A stretch of 64,000 nt of DNA, from the NCBI RefSeq assembly GCF_913778665.1, contig NZ_CAJYVQ010000002.1, positions 620,001 to 684,000 of the forward strand, read 5' to 3'. Below, piece after piece: positions 1 to 9,156 of this stretch. The stretch's first letter is position 1. Each line of letters begins with the position of its first letter. Under the pieces are notes generated by a model, which worked only from the letters and a program-made list of their open reading frames with translations, was not told where the DNA came from and ran no database searches. The DNA comes from an uncultured Stenotrophomonas sp. (GTDB taxonomy: Bacteria; Pseudomonadota; Gammaproteobacteria; Xanthomonadales; Xanthomonadaceae). The position numbers were made by a program, and so were the translations under genes.

Positions 1-845
1 AGGAAGTCACGGGTAGCCAGATCCTGCAGCGTACCGATCAGTTCCAGCTGGTCCACGTTCTGCGACACCCGGCAGAAGAATTCCTCGCGCGAAAAGGGTT
101 TTCTCAGGAAGTCATTGGCGCCGTTCTTCAGGAAGCGCGGGATCAGCGAGGCATCGGTATTGCCGGAGATGCCGATCACCGCCACTTTGTCGCGCGAACG
201 CAGGGTGCGCAGGCGACGGGTGAATTCCACGCCCTGCATGCCAGGCATTTCCTGGTCGACCACCGCCAACCGGATCGCCGGGTGCGCCTCGATCGCCGCC
301 AGGCCCTCGTTCCCGTCGGCCGCCTCGTGCACTTCATGGCCGTACATGCGCAGCAGGGCCGCGGCATAACCACGCGCGGACGGTGAGTCGTCCACCACCA
401 GCGCGGCGATGCGGCGGTTGCGCTCCAGCCGCTGTACCAGCCACACCAGGTAGTCGATGCTGCCGGGGGTGTTCTTCAGTACGTAATCGATGATCTGCTG
501 CTGCAGCACGCGCTTGCGCAGGTCCTCGTCATACACGCCGCTGACCACCACGGTGGGCAGGTCGCGCTTGAGGAAGAACTCGACCACCGCATCGCGGTCA
601 CCATCGGCCAGCACCAGCCCGGTCAGCACCAGGAACCAGCCACCGCCTTCGCTGAGCAGGCGGTCGGCCTCGGCCAGGGTGGAGGCGATCACCACCGGCA
701 GTTCCAGGCGCTGCTCGATCGCCTCGCGCAGCATGCCGGTGAAGGCACGGGAGTTTTCGACCAGCAGGATCCGCTGCGGCAGCGGATCGGCCAGGTCGCC
801 ATCGACGGCGGCCTGCGGCAGCATGGGCATGATGCGGTGGCTCAC
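1..845 (-). CDS. Dual-receiver response regulator, diguanylate cyclase type (3' end cut by window edge)
   Basis: About 281 residues are visible. A first receiver-like domain starts near residue 25 (RILLVENSRAF). It has Glu-Asn where an acidic pair is expected, so it may not be phosphorylated. A second, canonical receiver follows: acidic pair in LVVDDSPSARG near residue 150, phospho-acceptor Asp in VVDQEMPGM near 194, and a conserved Lys in FLRKPFSREEF. The last residues in the window, LATRDFL, match the usual entry to a GGDEF domain, so a cyclic-di-GMP output is inferred beyond the edge. The GTG start at 845 gives MSHRIMPML; ATG codons at 830 and 824 are in-frame alternatives. The gene lies 80 bp behind a MASE1 sensor gene on the same strand and could be co-transcribed with it. 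Confidence 0.85.
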   Translation of the reverse strand, partial: MSHRIMPMLPQAAVDGDLADPLPQRILLVENSRAFTGMLREAIEQRLELPVVIASTLAEADRLLSEGGGWFLVLTGLVLADGDRDAVVEFFLKRDLPTVVVSGVYDEDLRKRVLQQQIIDYVLKNTPGSIDYLVWLVQRLERNRRIAALVVDDSPSARGYAAALLRMYGHEVHEAADGNEGLAAIEAHPAIRLAVVDQEMPGMQGVEFTRRLRTLRSRDKVAVIGISGNTDASLIPRFLKNGANDFLRKPFSREEFFCRVSQNVDQLELIGTLQDLATRDF

Positions 846-925
846 GAGGGAGGGGCTCGGCACGGATAGCGGCGGTTTCGGGTGTAACTTTAGCGGCCAA
901 CGCTACGCGCCCCCGGAATTCGGTA

Positions 926-2479
926 TCAGGCCGCCGCTGGCGACGCGTGGGTGATCGATTCATGCAGGACCAGTCGCAGCCGATTTCCTCGGCAGTGGAC
1001 CGTGCCGCCGTAGGCAAGCATCCGGCCGGCCAAGCGCTCGACAGCCTGGTGGGTGGTGCGTGTCGACAGTGTGCAACCACGGTCGAGCAGGCTCACAACG
1101 GCGACGATGCCGCGACGTGCGCCTGCCCGGCCACTTCGGGCACGCACGCAGACCTGCCCGGTCTCCAGCTCCAGCAGCAGTGACACCGCCTCGATCAAGG
1201 AGCGGTAGATGGCCAGTTGCAGATCCACAGTCAGCAGGCAGGGATTACCCGCCAGCCTGGGCGGCGTGACGCGATGCGTGTTGTTCCATATCTCGCATGC
1301 GCCGCCTGCCTGCAGCGCAATGTACAACCCGACCTGCTCCAGTCCGGTGGGATAGACCATGCTGGCCTGCTCGCGGAACAGGCGTGAGTGCACCGATGAC
1401 GCGTGTTGCAGGCTGCTCGCCACGGCATGATGACCTTGGGCCTTCAGCCAGCTGACCATCTCGCTGAGCGAACTGTCCATGCCCTCGCTCAGCTGCTTCA
1501 GATGGGCAGCCCGTTCACGCAGCTCGCGCTCGCTGGTCTGGTGGGAGCCACGCGCCAGGCGTCGCGTGGTTTCCTCGGCCACGCTGCGGGACCGGGCGCG
1601 CTGATGGTGGTAACTGATGCTGGAACCCAATGCCAGCAACGCGACACTCATCACCGCCATGTTCTGCTGGGTTGCGAATGTGCCCAGGTCGAAAGAGGAG
1701 GGCAGGCCGGTGCTGGGTGTTGCACCGTGCAGGGGGAGGTTCAGCAACGGAATCGCGATGGCCGCGCCGCGCCAGCCATGCATGAAGGTGAGGGCAATGG
1801 CGGGGAGGGCGGCCAGCAGCACCATATGCGTCCGTGTGGTGTGGGCGCTGACGCTTGTCAGCTGCATGCACAGGCCCAGTACCAGCATCACCAGGATCGC
1901 CATGGTGGTGGGGACGACAAAGCGGTTGGCCCACCCTGGATCGGCGTGCCGTCGCGACCAAAGGAAGGCCAGCGGCACCAGCGTGATGATGGCGGCGAAG
2001 TGACCAAAGATCGTCCGGTCGACTGCGTTCAGCAGATTGCTCGGTGGTGGGGTAGACCATAGAACATATGAAATGCCCAGGTTGAGACCTGGGACGAACA
2101 ACGCTGCGCACAAGGACAGCGACAGCAGCCAGAGACCGGTGCCCGCCTCGGAGGGCATTCTTGTCCGATGCAGGTGGACCACCAGCATTGCCATCGGCAT
2201 CAGCAGCGTTGAGGCGAGAATGACCCAAGCCAGTCCATAGCTGTCAATCATGGAGATGCGCAGCGTTGCGAAGTACGCATACTCGCCCAGCAGCAGGTAG
2301 GGCCACAGCCGGGTCGGGACGATCAGCAGTGCCGCGGCTCGGATGCCGGCCGGCAGGAAGAACTGATCCAGTGAGAACTGGCGCGAGATGAGGCAGCTGA
2401 GGGCATAGACGACCGCGAGTGCGATTCCGACGGGTCGGATGCGGAAGCTAAGTTCAATTGCTCCTTTGAGTCGGTCCAA
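926..2479 (-). CDS. MASE1-domain membrane sensor with degenerate kinase-like C-terminus (copy 1)
   Basis: This is a 517-residue protein. Residues 1-290 hold about eight hydrophobic segments with the MASE1-like core RIRPVGIALAV, FFLPAGIRAAAL and WPYLLLGEYAYF. A helical linker (ERELRERAAHLKQL) and a soluble domain containing GHHAVASSLQHASSVHSRLF follow. The C-terminal part is laid out like a histidine kinase ATPase domain (LQLAIYRSLIEAVSLLL, then a VVSLL strand). The N-box Asn and the DxGxG loop are not visible, so catalysis is doubtful. The start is TTG at 2479 behind a strong GAGAGGAGAGG ribosome site. It is a clear paralog of the protein at 3654-5246. It may act as a signalling adaptor for the adjacent GGDEF regulator; that is inference. 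Confidence 0.85.
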   Translation of the reverse strand: MDRLKGAIELSFRIRPVGIALAVVYALSCLISRQFSLDQFFLPAGIRAAALLIVPTRLWPYLLLGEYAYFATLRISMIDSYGLAWVILASTLLMPMAMLVVHLHRTRMPSEAGTGLWLLSLSLCAALFVPGLNLGISYVLWSTPPPSNLLNAVDRTIFGHFAAIITLVPLAFLWSRRHADPGWANRFVVPTTMAILVMLVLGLCMQLTSVSAHTTRTHMVLLAALPAIALTFMHGWRGAAIAIPLLNLPLHGATPSTGLPSSFDLGTFATQQNMAVMSVALLALGSSISYHHQRARSRSVAEETTRRLARGSHQTSERELRERAAHLKQLSEGMDSSLSEMVSWLKAQGHHAVASSLQHASSVHSRLFREQASMVYPTGLEQVGLYIALQAGGACEIWNNTHRVTPPRLAGNPCLLTVDLQLAIYRSLIEAVSLLLELETGQVCVRARSGRAGARRGIVAVVSLLDRGCTLSTRTTHQAVERLAGRMLAYGGTVHCRGNRLRLVLHESITHASPAAA

Positions 2480-3068
2480 GCCCGCGCCTCTCCTCTCGCA
2501 GCTACTGATGGCTGGCCATTTCCGCAGACACTATCGATAGTTGGAGATGGGTGCAATCAAGGTGTCTGGACTCCCTGCGAACTCTCGGCGACTGTGAAGA
2601 ACCTGATTCTGGATCGACTGAAGACGAGTGGGCAGTGCACGGGTCATGAATGGACGTGGCGCAGGTGTGGTTTCGATCACCAGAATCCTGCAAATGCATC
2701 CGGCGCCCCCCCGGAATGGGCAGCGGCAGTGTGTCACTGTGGTTGCTGTAGACAGTGGCCTGCTGCAAGGCGGCATGGGACGCCGGGTCGGTTGTGGAGG
2801 TCCTGGGGCGGATATCGACGGTATCGGATGCAACTTCAGGGAACAGGATTTGCATCGATCTATCGGGCTATTCCCCATGAGTGATATGAAGCGCGCTCGG
2901 TCATGAAGCATGATGCTGCCGGGCGTGGCACGGTTTGGAAGTTGCTGGTCAAGTGTCAGTTTCAAGCTGTTAAGCGCTCTGCGAGGAGGAATTTGCCCTT
3001 GCAGTATGCTGATCGGATTGACGGTAGCATCCCTAATAATGCGTATTTCATCCAACCTGGAGGTTAGT
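2480..3068. other. 589-bp divergent intergenic region without a recognisable gene
   Basis: This stretch separates the minus-strand MASE1 gene from the plus-strand secreted-protein gene. Several short open frames cross it on both strands, but their predicted proteins are low-complexity and have no family signature, signal peptide or ribosome site. It includes a C8 run near 2706. It should hold both divergent promoters, but I cannot point to a convincing -10/-35 pair. Confidence 0.5.
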
Positions 3069-3494
3069 GTGAGAAGCTTTCGAATTCATGCATTTGCTGG
3101 TGCGTTGATGTTGGCGCCGTTGTCCGCTTTTGCTTTTGCCCCGAGTGATGACCATGGAATCAAGATGGCTGCACGAGGACTTGGTCAATCGGCTCCGTTG
3201 GCGGAAAACCTGAGCGCGGATCCCGGCTGGTTGGTCTATGGGTTCGAGCGTGATGGCATGGACTATTTCCAGGTAAACGATCTCGCCGGGCGCGTGCATG
3301 TCGTGATCGGCAATGCCGCCGGGACGTTCTGGGTGCTGCCGGCAGGTGATCCGACCGCGAAGGTGTCGCTGCCAGAGCAACGCCTGCCCGTTCCCGCCAA
3401 GGCCACCAGAACGGTTGTCTACCGGGCGTCTGCATTCACGCTTGTCAGATACGCGACCGGTACTGACGTACTGTGGGCGGTCGAGGCACCTTGA
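3069..3494 (+). CDS. Small secreted protein of unknown function
   Basis: This encodes about 141 residues. The GTG start at 3069 has GGAGG five bases upstream. It gives a clean signal peptide, MRSFRIHAFAGALMLAPLSAFA, followed by a soluble domain rich in beta-type segments (GWLVYGFERDGMDYFQVND, RVHVVIGNAAGTFWVLPAG). The ATG at 3039 would add ten residues ahead of the signal and lacks a ribosome site. I do not recognise the family. The gene sits between two MASE1 paralogs, divergent from one and convergent with the other, so an envelope role linked to those sensors is possible but unproven. Confidence 0.7.
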   Translation: MRSFRIHAFAGALMLAPLSAFAFAPSDDHGIKMAARGLGQSAPLAENLSADPGWLVYGFERDGMDYFQVNDLAGRVHVVIGNAAGTFWVLPAGDPTAKVSLPEQRLPVPAKATRTVVYRASAFTLVRYATGTDVLWAVEAP

Positions 3495-3538
3495 TTCTGC
3501 CTTTCGTCGGGATATCGGCGAGAGTCAGTATCGGGCCG

Positions 3539-3570
3539 CATGGGCACCCGGTGCTCCCCGGGTGCCCATG
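3539..3570. terminator. Perfect 12-bp hairpin between convergent genes
   Basis: CATGGGCACCCG at 3539-3550 pairs exactly with CGGGTGCCCATG at 3559-3570 around an 8-base loop. The hairpin lies between the converging secreted-protein gene and second MASE1 gene. It has no T-run on either side, so it may be a two-way terminator or a repeat element. Confidence 0.5.
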
Positions 3571-3653
3571 ACATCGTGCATAAGCATGATGTGCGACATG
3601 TGGGCGCCATTCCGCTGTTTTGGCGTGAGCGGGTCGCTGGACCTTGAAATGTG

Positions 3654-5246
3654 CTACTGCAGCGCTGAGGGTGCGGGACAATTGGCCCGCGATGGAATAC
3701 TGGGCACGTTCTCAAGTCTGACTTCGCGGTCGAGGAACAGGATCCTGACCCGATTGCGATAGCAGTCAACAGTCCCGTCGTAGGCGAGGGTTCGACCGGT
3801 CAGTCGCTCGAACGCTGCCATGGTTGTCTTCTGGGAAAGGCGGCCACGAGGATCCAGTAACGACACGACCATGAGGATTCCGCGCCTGGTGCCCAATCTG
3901 CCGCATCGAGCACGAATTCGAATCTGACCCCCCTCATGCCTGAGAAGAATGGAGACCGCATCAATCAGCGTGCGGTAAGCAGCCAGCTGCAGTTCCACGC
4001 TCAGGTTGCAGGGGTCACCTTTCAGGTCTGGACGAAGAACGCGCTCCGTCAGCTTCCATGATTCACGGATGCCACCTGCCTGCAGGGCCACGTAAAGCCC
4101 AAGGTGCTCAAGGCCCGCGGGGTACACCATGCTTGTCTGTTCGCGAAACAGCCGCGAATGGACATTCGAGGTATGCAGAAGGCTGCTGGCCACCGCATGG
4201 TGTCCCTGTGCTTTGAGCCAGTCGGCCAGCTCAACCAGCGACGTATCGATGCCGTCGCCGAGCTTTCGCAGATGGAGGGCGCGTTCGCGCAGCTCCATCT
4301 CGCTGGCCAGTTGCGAGCTCCTCGCAAGATGGATGGCGTCCCTCTCTCCCATCTCGCGCAGTCTATAACGGTGGTAGAAGTGCGTGATGCGGGACCCAAG
4401 CAGCAGCAACACGATGCCGCTGATTGCCATGATCTGCTGAGTGACGAAGGCCGCTTGATCGAATGCGGTTGGATGGGTGTTGGGCGTGGTCAGTCCGATG
4501 ACCATGTTGAGCGCGGGGACTGCAAGGGCAGCCCCCTTCCAGCCATACAGGCAGGTAAGCCCGGCCGCTGGCAGTGCCAACAGCAGCAGGAACGTTGCCT
4601 TCAATGCGATCCATTCGGCGGGTAGTTGGGTTGCTGCGATCCCGATCAGCAGCATCATTGAAAGTGCTGCCAGCATCGGGGCCTTTCGCAGAGCGCTCCA
4701 TTGCTGCTCCACATCCTGTCGTGCCCACAGCATGGCGATCGGGGCCACCGTCAGAATTCCGATGAAATCACCGACGCTGAAGCGCGCGGCATTGGTCAGG
4801 AATGGTGTGGAAGGGGGTGTTGGCCAAAGCAGATGGGAAAAGCTCAGGTTGAGCAGGGTGATCACCACACTGGAAGCGGCGGCAATCAGTAATAGGCCGA
4901 TGGTCTGCGACTCTGTCATCAGTCGCCTTTGCAGCTTCACAATCAGCATCACCGCTGGCATGAGGAACGCTGAGGCAACAATGACCCATGTCAGGCCGTA
5001 CTTCTCGATCATCGGCACGCGGGATTGTGCAAAGTACGCATATTCGCCCAGCAACAGGTAGGGCCACAGGCGCGGCGGGCACAGCAACACAGCCGCAACC
5101 CGAATGCCGGCTGGCAAATAGAACTGATCCAGCGACAACTGTCGGGTTGCCCAATAGGCAACTGCATAAAGCAAGGCCAGCATCAGGCCAGCCGGACGAA
5201 TGCGCACCTTCAGCAACAATCCTTCTTTCCACCAGTCCAATCGCAC
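3654..5246 (-). CDS. MASE1-domain membrane sensor with degenerate kinase-like C-terminus (copy 2)
   Basis: This is a 530-residue paralog of the protein at 926-2479, sharing VRIRPAG, SLDQFYLPAGIR, WPYLLLGEYAYF, LKAQGHHAVASSL and HSRLFREQ. The N-terminal half is a multi-pass MASE1-like sensor. The C-terminal half resembles a kinase core without a recognisable N-box or G-box. I chose GTG at 5246 because GGAGAGGGGG precedes it and its N-terminus lines up with copy 1; a frame reaching 5336 lacks a ribosome site. The most conserved block between copies is the HHAVASSL...VHSRLFREQ segment, which suggests a functional interface. Signal and partner are unknown. Confidence 0.85.
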   Translation of the reverse strand: MRLDWWKEGLLLKVRIRPAGLMLALLYAVAYWATRQLSLDQFYLPAGIRVAAVLLCPPRLWPYLLLGEYAYFAQSRVPMIEKYGLTWVIVASAFLMPAVMLIVKLQRRLMTESQTIGLLLIAAASSVVITLLNLSFSHLLWPTPPSTPFLTNAARFSVGDFIGILTVAPIAMLWARQDVEQQWSALRKAPMLAALSMMLLIGIAATQLPAEWIALKATFLLLLALPAAGLTCLYGWKGAALAVPALNMVIGLTTPNTHPTAFDQAAFVTQQIMAISGIVLLLLGSRITHFYHRYRLREMGERDAIHLARSSQLASEMELRERALHLRKLGDGIDTSLVELADWLKAQGHHAVASSLLHTSNVHSRLFREQTSMVYPAGLEHLGLYVALQAGGIRESWKLTERVLRPDLKGDPCNLSVELQLAAYRTLIDAVSILLRHEGGQIRIRARCGRLGTRRGILMVVSLLDPRGRLSQKTTMAAFERLTGRTLAYDGTVDCYRNRVRILFLDREVRLENVPSIPSRANCPAPSALQ

Positions 5247-5471
5247 GTCCCCCTCTCCTACGTGTCCCCTGTCAGCATCCATTCGCCGCGGGGCCCGGTT
5301 TTTCAGGACGGTATCGGTCTGCGGACGATTATGCAATTGCGCAGCTGCGCATTTAGGAATCTGACGAACCGTCCATCACAGTTGTTGCGTGAAAATCTGT
5401 GACGTGCGCAGCACGATCAGCGCTGCGGTGCGTTCTTCTGAACGTTTGATACAGGTTGAGATGCAGGTTCT

Positions 5472-6749
5472 TCACCACAACGCATCCCTCAGCTTGTACC
5501 ACGACATCGCCGCCACCAGCAGCGGCGTGCGCAGCAGCCGCCCGCCTGGGAAGGGCGCATGCCTCAGGCGCTGGAACACGTCCAGGCGCTCGCTCTGGCC
5601 GGCGATGGCGGCGGCGATCACCTCGCCGGCCAGCCCGGCGGCGGCGACCCCGTGCCCGGAGAACCCCTGTGCGAAGAACAGGTTGCCGTCCAGCCGGCCC
5701 CAGTGCGGGGCGCGGTTGCGGGTGATGTCCACATAGCCGCCCCAGACCTGTTCCAGCGGCACGTCGGCCAGCTGTGGGAACACCTGGTGCATGCGCCGCT
5801 GCATCACCCCGCGCAGGCCCGGCGGCGGCAGCGCGGAGTAACTGGCGCGGCCACCGAACAGCAGGCGGTAATCGTGGCTGAGGCGGAAGTAGTCCAGCGC
5901 CCAGGCGGTGTCGGCCACGGCCATGTTGTTGCCGATCAGGGCGCGGGCGCGCTCGGCACCCAGTGGTGCGCTGGCGCCGATATAGGTCCCCACTGGCATG
6001 ATCCGCCGCTCCAGCTCGGGCAGCAGGCCCTGCAGCCAGGCGTTGCCGGCCACCACCAGATGCGCGGCGCGCACGCTGCCTTGGGCGGTGTGCAGGCTTG
6101 GCCGTGGCCCGCGCTGGATGCGCACCACCGGAGAATCTTCGTGGATGACCACCCGCGCTGCGCGCGCTGCAGCGGCCAGGCCGCGTGCATACGCGAGCGG
6201 GTGCAGGTGCGCGCTGAGCGGGTCGAACATCGCCGCGCGGTAGCGCGGGCTGTCCAGCTGCGCGTGCAGGGCGTCACGGTCCCACCACTGCATCGGGTAG
6301 TCGTAGTGGCGCCGCAGGTGCTCGCAGTTGGCGCGCAGGTCACGCTCGTGGCGTTCGCGGATGGCGACGCTGGCATGGCCCTCCACCCAGTGGCAGTCGA
6401 TGCGATGGCGGTCGATGCGCGCTCGCATCGCCTGCACCGCCTCACGCGACCAGTCGAACAGGTGGCGCGCATCGTCGCGACCGAGCTGGCGTTCCAGTTC
6501 GTCCACCTCGCAGCCGTAGCCGACCAGCGCCTGGCCGCCATTGCGGCCGGAGGCGCCCCAGCCGATCCGATGCGCGTCCAGCACCACCACGCGATGGCCG
6601 CGTGCGGCCAGTTCCAGCGCGGCGGTCAGGCCGGTGTAGCCGGCACCGAGCACGGCCACATCGGCCTGCACGTCACCCCGCAGCGCGGGCAGGGCAGGCG
6701 GTTCGGGCAGGCTGGCGGCATACCAGCTGGGCGGGAAGGCGGCACTCAC
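5472..6749 (-). CDS. puuB: Gamma-glutamylputrescine oxidase (FAD-dependent oxidoreductase)
   Basis: This is a 425-residue DAO-type flavoprotein. The FAD-binding motif GAGYTG is at residues 35-40, followed by the usual basic/Gly segment RIGWGASGRNGGQ (about 63-75). The C-terminal GYVDITRNRAPHWGRL and FSGHGVAAAGLAGEVIA segments are typical of the PuuB/glycine-oxidase group. PuuB oxidises gamma-glutamylputrescine to the aldehyde. The assignment over other DAO enzymes rests on the divergent neighbours puuD and puuA, 160 bp away. Length is normal for the family. Confidence 0.85.
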   Translation of the reverse strand: MSAAFPPSWYAASLPEPPALPALRGDVQADVAVLGAGYTGLTAALELAARGHRVVVLDAHRIGWGASGRNGGQALVGYGCEVDELERQLGRDDARHLFDWSREAVQAMRARIDRHRIDCHWVEGHASVAIRERHERDLRANCEHLRRHYDYPMQWWDRDALHAQLDSPRYRAAMFDPLSAHLHPLAYARGLAAAARAARVVIHEDSPVVRIQRGPRPSLHTAQGSVRAAHLVVAGNAWLQGLLPELERRIMPVGTYIGASAPLGAERARALIGNNMAVADTAWALDYFRLSHDYRLLFGGRASYSALPPPGLRGVMQRRMHQVFPQLADVPLEQVWGGYVDITRNRAPHWGRLDGNLFFAQGFSGHGVAAAGLAGEVIAAAIAGQSERLDVFQRLRHAPFPGGRLLRTPLLVAAMSWYKLRDALW

Positions 6750-6909
6750 TGCGGGCCTCGCGGGCGCAGGGCAACGGGGCAGGGCGGGGCAGGAGGATCA
6801 GCGTTCACGCGCCTAGTTTCGCCGATGCGCGACGGCCGTGGTGTGACGGCCACGACTTGCCGGCATTGCGGACAGGCGGGTAACGTGTCGGCACGCCAAG
6901 GAGTTTTCC
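6750..6909. promoter_or_regulatory. Divergent puuB/puuD control region
   Basis: This 160-bp gap must hold both promoters. It contains a direct repeat of GACGGCC around GTGGTGT near 6832-6852, which also forms part of an inverted GTGGCCGTC/GACGGCCGTGG arrangement. It is a candidate operator for a polyamine-responsive repressor. The puuD ribosome site AAGGAG lies six bases before the ATG at 6910. Confidence 0.35.
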
Positions 6910-7671
6910 ATGCGTCGCCTGCCCTGGGTGGGGCTGCCCACCGACAGCACCGTGCTCGGCCATCACCGCTTTGCGGCGGCCGGCGAGAAGTACGTGCGTG
7001 CGCTGGTTGACGCGGCCGAAGTCACCCCCGTGATGCTGCCCAGCCTGCAGCCACCGCTGCCGCCCGCCGACTGGCTGCACGGCCTCGATGGCCTGCTGCT
7101 GACCGGTGCGGTCAGCAACATCGCGCCACAGCACTACGAAGGTGGTCGCAGCTGGCCGGGCAACCCGCATGACCCGGCCCGGGATGCCAACGCGTTTGCA
7201 CTGCTGCGTGAGGCTTTGGCGCTGGATATGCCGGTGCTGGCGATCTGCCGCGGTTTCCAGGAATTGAATGTCGCGCTGGGCGGCACGCTGCATCCCCAGG
7301 TGCATGCGGTGCCGGGCCTGTCCGATCATCGCGAAGACCCGCAGGCGCCGGTGGACCTGCAGTATGGACCGGCGCATGCGGTCAGCCTGGAGGCCGACGG
7401 CTGGCTGGCACAGTGGCAGGGAGACGTGCGCGCGCAGGTCAATTCGGTGCACGGGCAGGGGATCGCACGCCTGGCCGACGGCCTGCAGGTGGAGGCCCGC
7501 GCCGATGACGGGCTGGTCGAGGCCGCGCGCAGCGCGCACCATCGTTTTGTGCTCGGCGTACAGTGGCACCCGGAATGGCGTGTCATGCAGGCGCTGTTCT
7601 ATCACGCTATTTTCCGTGCGTTCGGCCAAGCTTGCCGAGAGCACCAACAGAACCGACTGGATTCCCGATGA
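6910..7671 (+). CDS. puuD: Gamma-glutamyl-gamma-aminobutyrate hydrolase
   Basis: This is a 253-residue class-I glutamine-amidotransferase-like hydrolase (peptidase C26). The nucleophile is Cys113 in LAICRGFQELNVALGG. The His-Glu pair is His220/Glu222 in GVQWHPEW. PuuD releases GABA from gamma-glutamyl-GABA in the cytoplasm. AAGGAG lies six bases before the ATG. The stop overlaps the puuA start (ATGA), which points to translational coupling and supports the pathway assignment. Confidence 0.92.
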   Translation: MRRLPWVGLPTDSTVLGHHRFAAAGEKYVRALVDAAEVTPVMLPSLQPPLPPADWLHGLDGLLLTGAVSNIAPQHYEGGRSWPGNPHDPARDANAFALLREALALDMPVLAICRGFQELNVALGGTLHPQVHAVPGLSDHREDPQAPVDLQYGPAHAVSLEADGWLAQWQGDVRAQVNSVHGQGIARLADGLQVEARADDGLVEAARSAHHRFVLGVQWHPEWRVMQALFYHAIFRAFGQACREHQQNRLDSR

Positions 7672-9065
7672 GTTCCCGAACGCGCCCGCGCAAGACGGCC
7701 ACGCCCCCCGCACCTCAGGAGAGCAGCCTGCTGCGCTGGTTGAAGGAGCGGCGCATCACCGAGGTCGAATGCCTGGTGCCGGACATCACCGGCAACGCGC
7801 GCGGCAAGATCATTCCGGCCGACAAGTTCTCACACGATTACGGCACGCGCCTGCCCGAAGGCATCTTCGCCACGACAGTCACTGGCGAGTTCCCCGACGA
7901 CTACTACGAGCTGACCTCGCCGTCCGACTCGGACATGATGCTGCGCCCCGACCCGGACACCGTGCGCATGGTGCCGTGGGCGGCCGATGCCACCGCGCAG
8001 GTGATCCACGACTGCTACACCAAGCATGGTGAGCCGCACGAACTGGCGCCACGCAACGTGCTGCGCCGCGTGCTGGCCGGATACGCCGAACTGGGCCTGC
8101 GCCCGGTAGTGGCGCCGGAGCTGGAATTCTTCCTGGTGCAGAAGAACACCGACCCGGATTTCCCGCTGCTTCCGCCGGCCGGACGCTCCGGCCGCCCGGA
8201 AACGGCGCGGCAGTCATACTCGATCGATGCGGTCAACGAATTCGACCCGATCCTCGATCTGATGTACGACTATGCCGATGCGATGAAGCTGGACGTGGAC
8301 ACGCTGATCCACGAATCCGGCGCGGCGCAGCTGGAGGTCAATTTCACCCATGCCGATGCGATGGACCTGGCCGACCAGGTGTTCCTGTTCAAGCGCACCA
8401 TGCGCGAAGCGGCGATGCGCCACGGTGTATACGCCACCTTCCTGGCCAAGCCGATGGAGAACGAGCCGGGCAGCGCCATGCACATCCACCAGAGCCTGGT
8501 AAGGGTGAGCGACGGCAGCAACGTGTTTGCCGGGGATACCGATGCCGAAGGCGAGTTCAGCCCGGTGTTCGGCCATTACCTGGGCGGCCTTCAGAAGTAC
8601 GCGCCACAGGCGATGGCCTTCTTCGCGCCGAACGTGAACTCCTACCGGCGGCTGGTGTTCGGCGAGGTCTCGCCGAGCAACGTGCACTGGGGCTTCGACA
8701 ACCGCACCTGCGGCCTGCGCGTGCCGCTGGATACGCCGGAGAACATGCGCGTGGAGAGCCGTTTTGCCGGCTCCGACGCCAACCCCTACCTGGCGATGGC
8801 CGCGACCCTGGCCTGCGGCCTGCTCGGCATCCGCGAGCGGCTGGCGCCGGACGCGCCGGTCACCGGCAGCGCGAAGGAACTGGGCTACAACCTGCCGCGC
8901 TCGCTGGGCGAAGCGCTGGACGGGCTGGAGCAGTGCAGCGAGCTGCAGGCCTTGCTGGGCGAGCGCTTCTGCCGGGCCTACATCTCGGTCAAACGCAAGG
9001 AATACGAGACCTTTTTCCGTGTCATCAGCTCGTGGGAGCGCGAGTTCCTGCTGCTGAACGTCTGA
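7668..9065 (+). CDS. puuA: Gamma-glutamylputrescine synthetase (glutamine-synthetase family)
   Basis: This is a 465-residue GS-fold ligase starting MSSRTRPRKT at the ATG that overlaps the puuD stop. It carries LVPDITGNARGK near the N-terminus, PELEFFLV (metal-binding Glu), ESGAAQLEVNFTHADA, FLAKPMENEPGSAMHIHQSL and the arginine motif NRTCGLRVP. PuuA ligates putrescine to glutamate using ATP. The family also contains other polyamine or amine ligases, but the overlap with puuD and the nearby puuB and pot genes favour putrescine. An upstream in-frame extension to 7563 lies within puuD and is rejected. Confidence 0.92.
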   Translation: MSSRTRPRKTATPPAPQESSLLRWLKERRITEVECLVPDITGNARGKIIPADKFSHDYGTRLPEGIFATTVTGEFPDDYYELTSPSDSDMMLRPDPDTVRMVPWAADATAQVIHDCYTKHGEPHELAPRNVLRRVLAGYAELGLRPVVAPELEFFLVQKNTDPDFPLLPPAGRSGRPETARQSYSIDAVNEFDPILDLMYDYADAMKLDVDTLIHESGAAQLEVNFTHADAMDLADQVFLFKRTMREAAMRHGVYATFLAKPMENEPGSAMHIHQSLVRVSDGSNVFAGDTDAEGEFSPVFGHYLGGLQKYAPQAMAFFAPNVNSYRRLVFGEVSPSNVHWGFDNRTCGLRVPLDTPENMRVESRFAGSDANPYLAMAATLACGLLGIRERLAPDAPVTGSAKELGYNLPRSLGEALDGLEQCSELQALLGERFCRAYISVKRKEYETFFRVISSWEREFLLLNV

Positions 9066-9156
9066 GCATGTGGAATAGAAAAATCCGCCGCCGGGGGGTA
9101 GGCTGGCACCCGTCGCCGGCCCCGCCGGCCCCCCTTTCCGCATTCTGGAGCACCCG

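Noticed and set aside
2531-3055. 174-codon minus-strand frame in the 589-bp gap
   Set aside because: It has no ribosome site, signal or recognisable motif and an unlikely composition.
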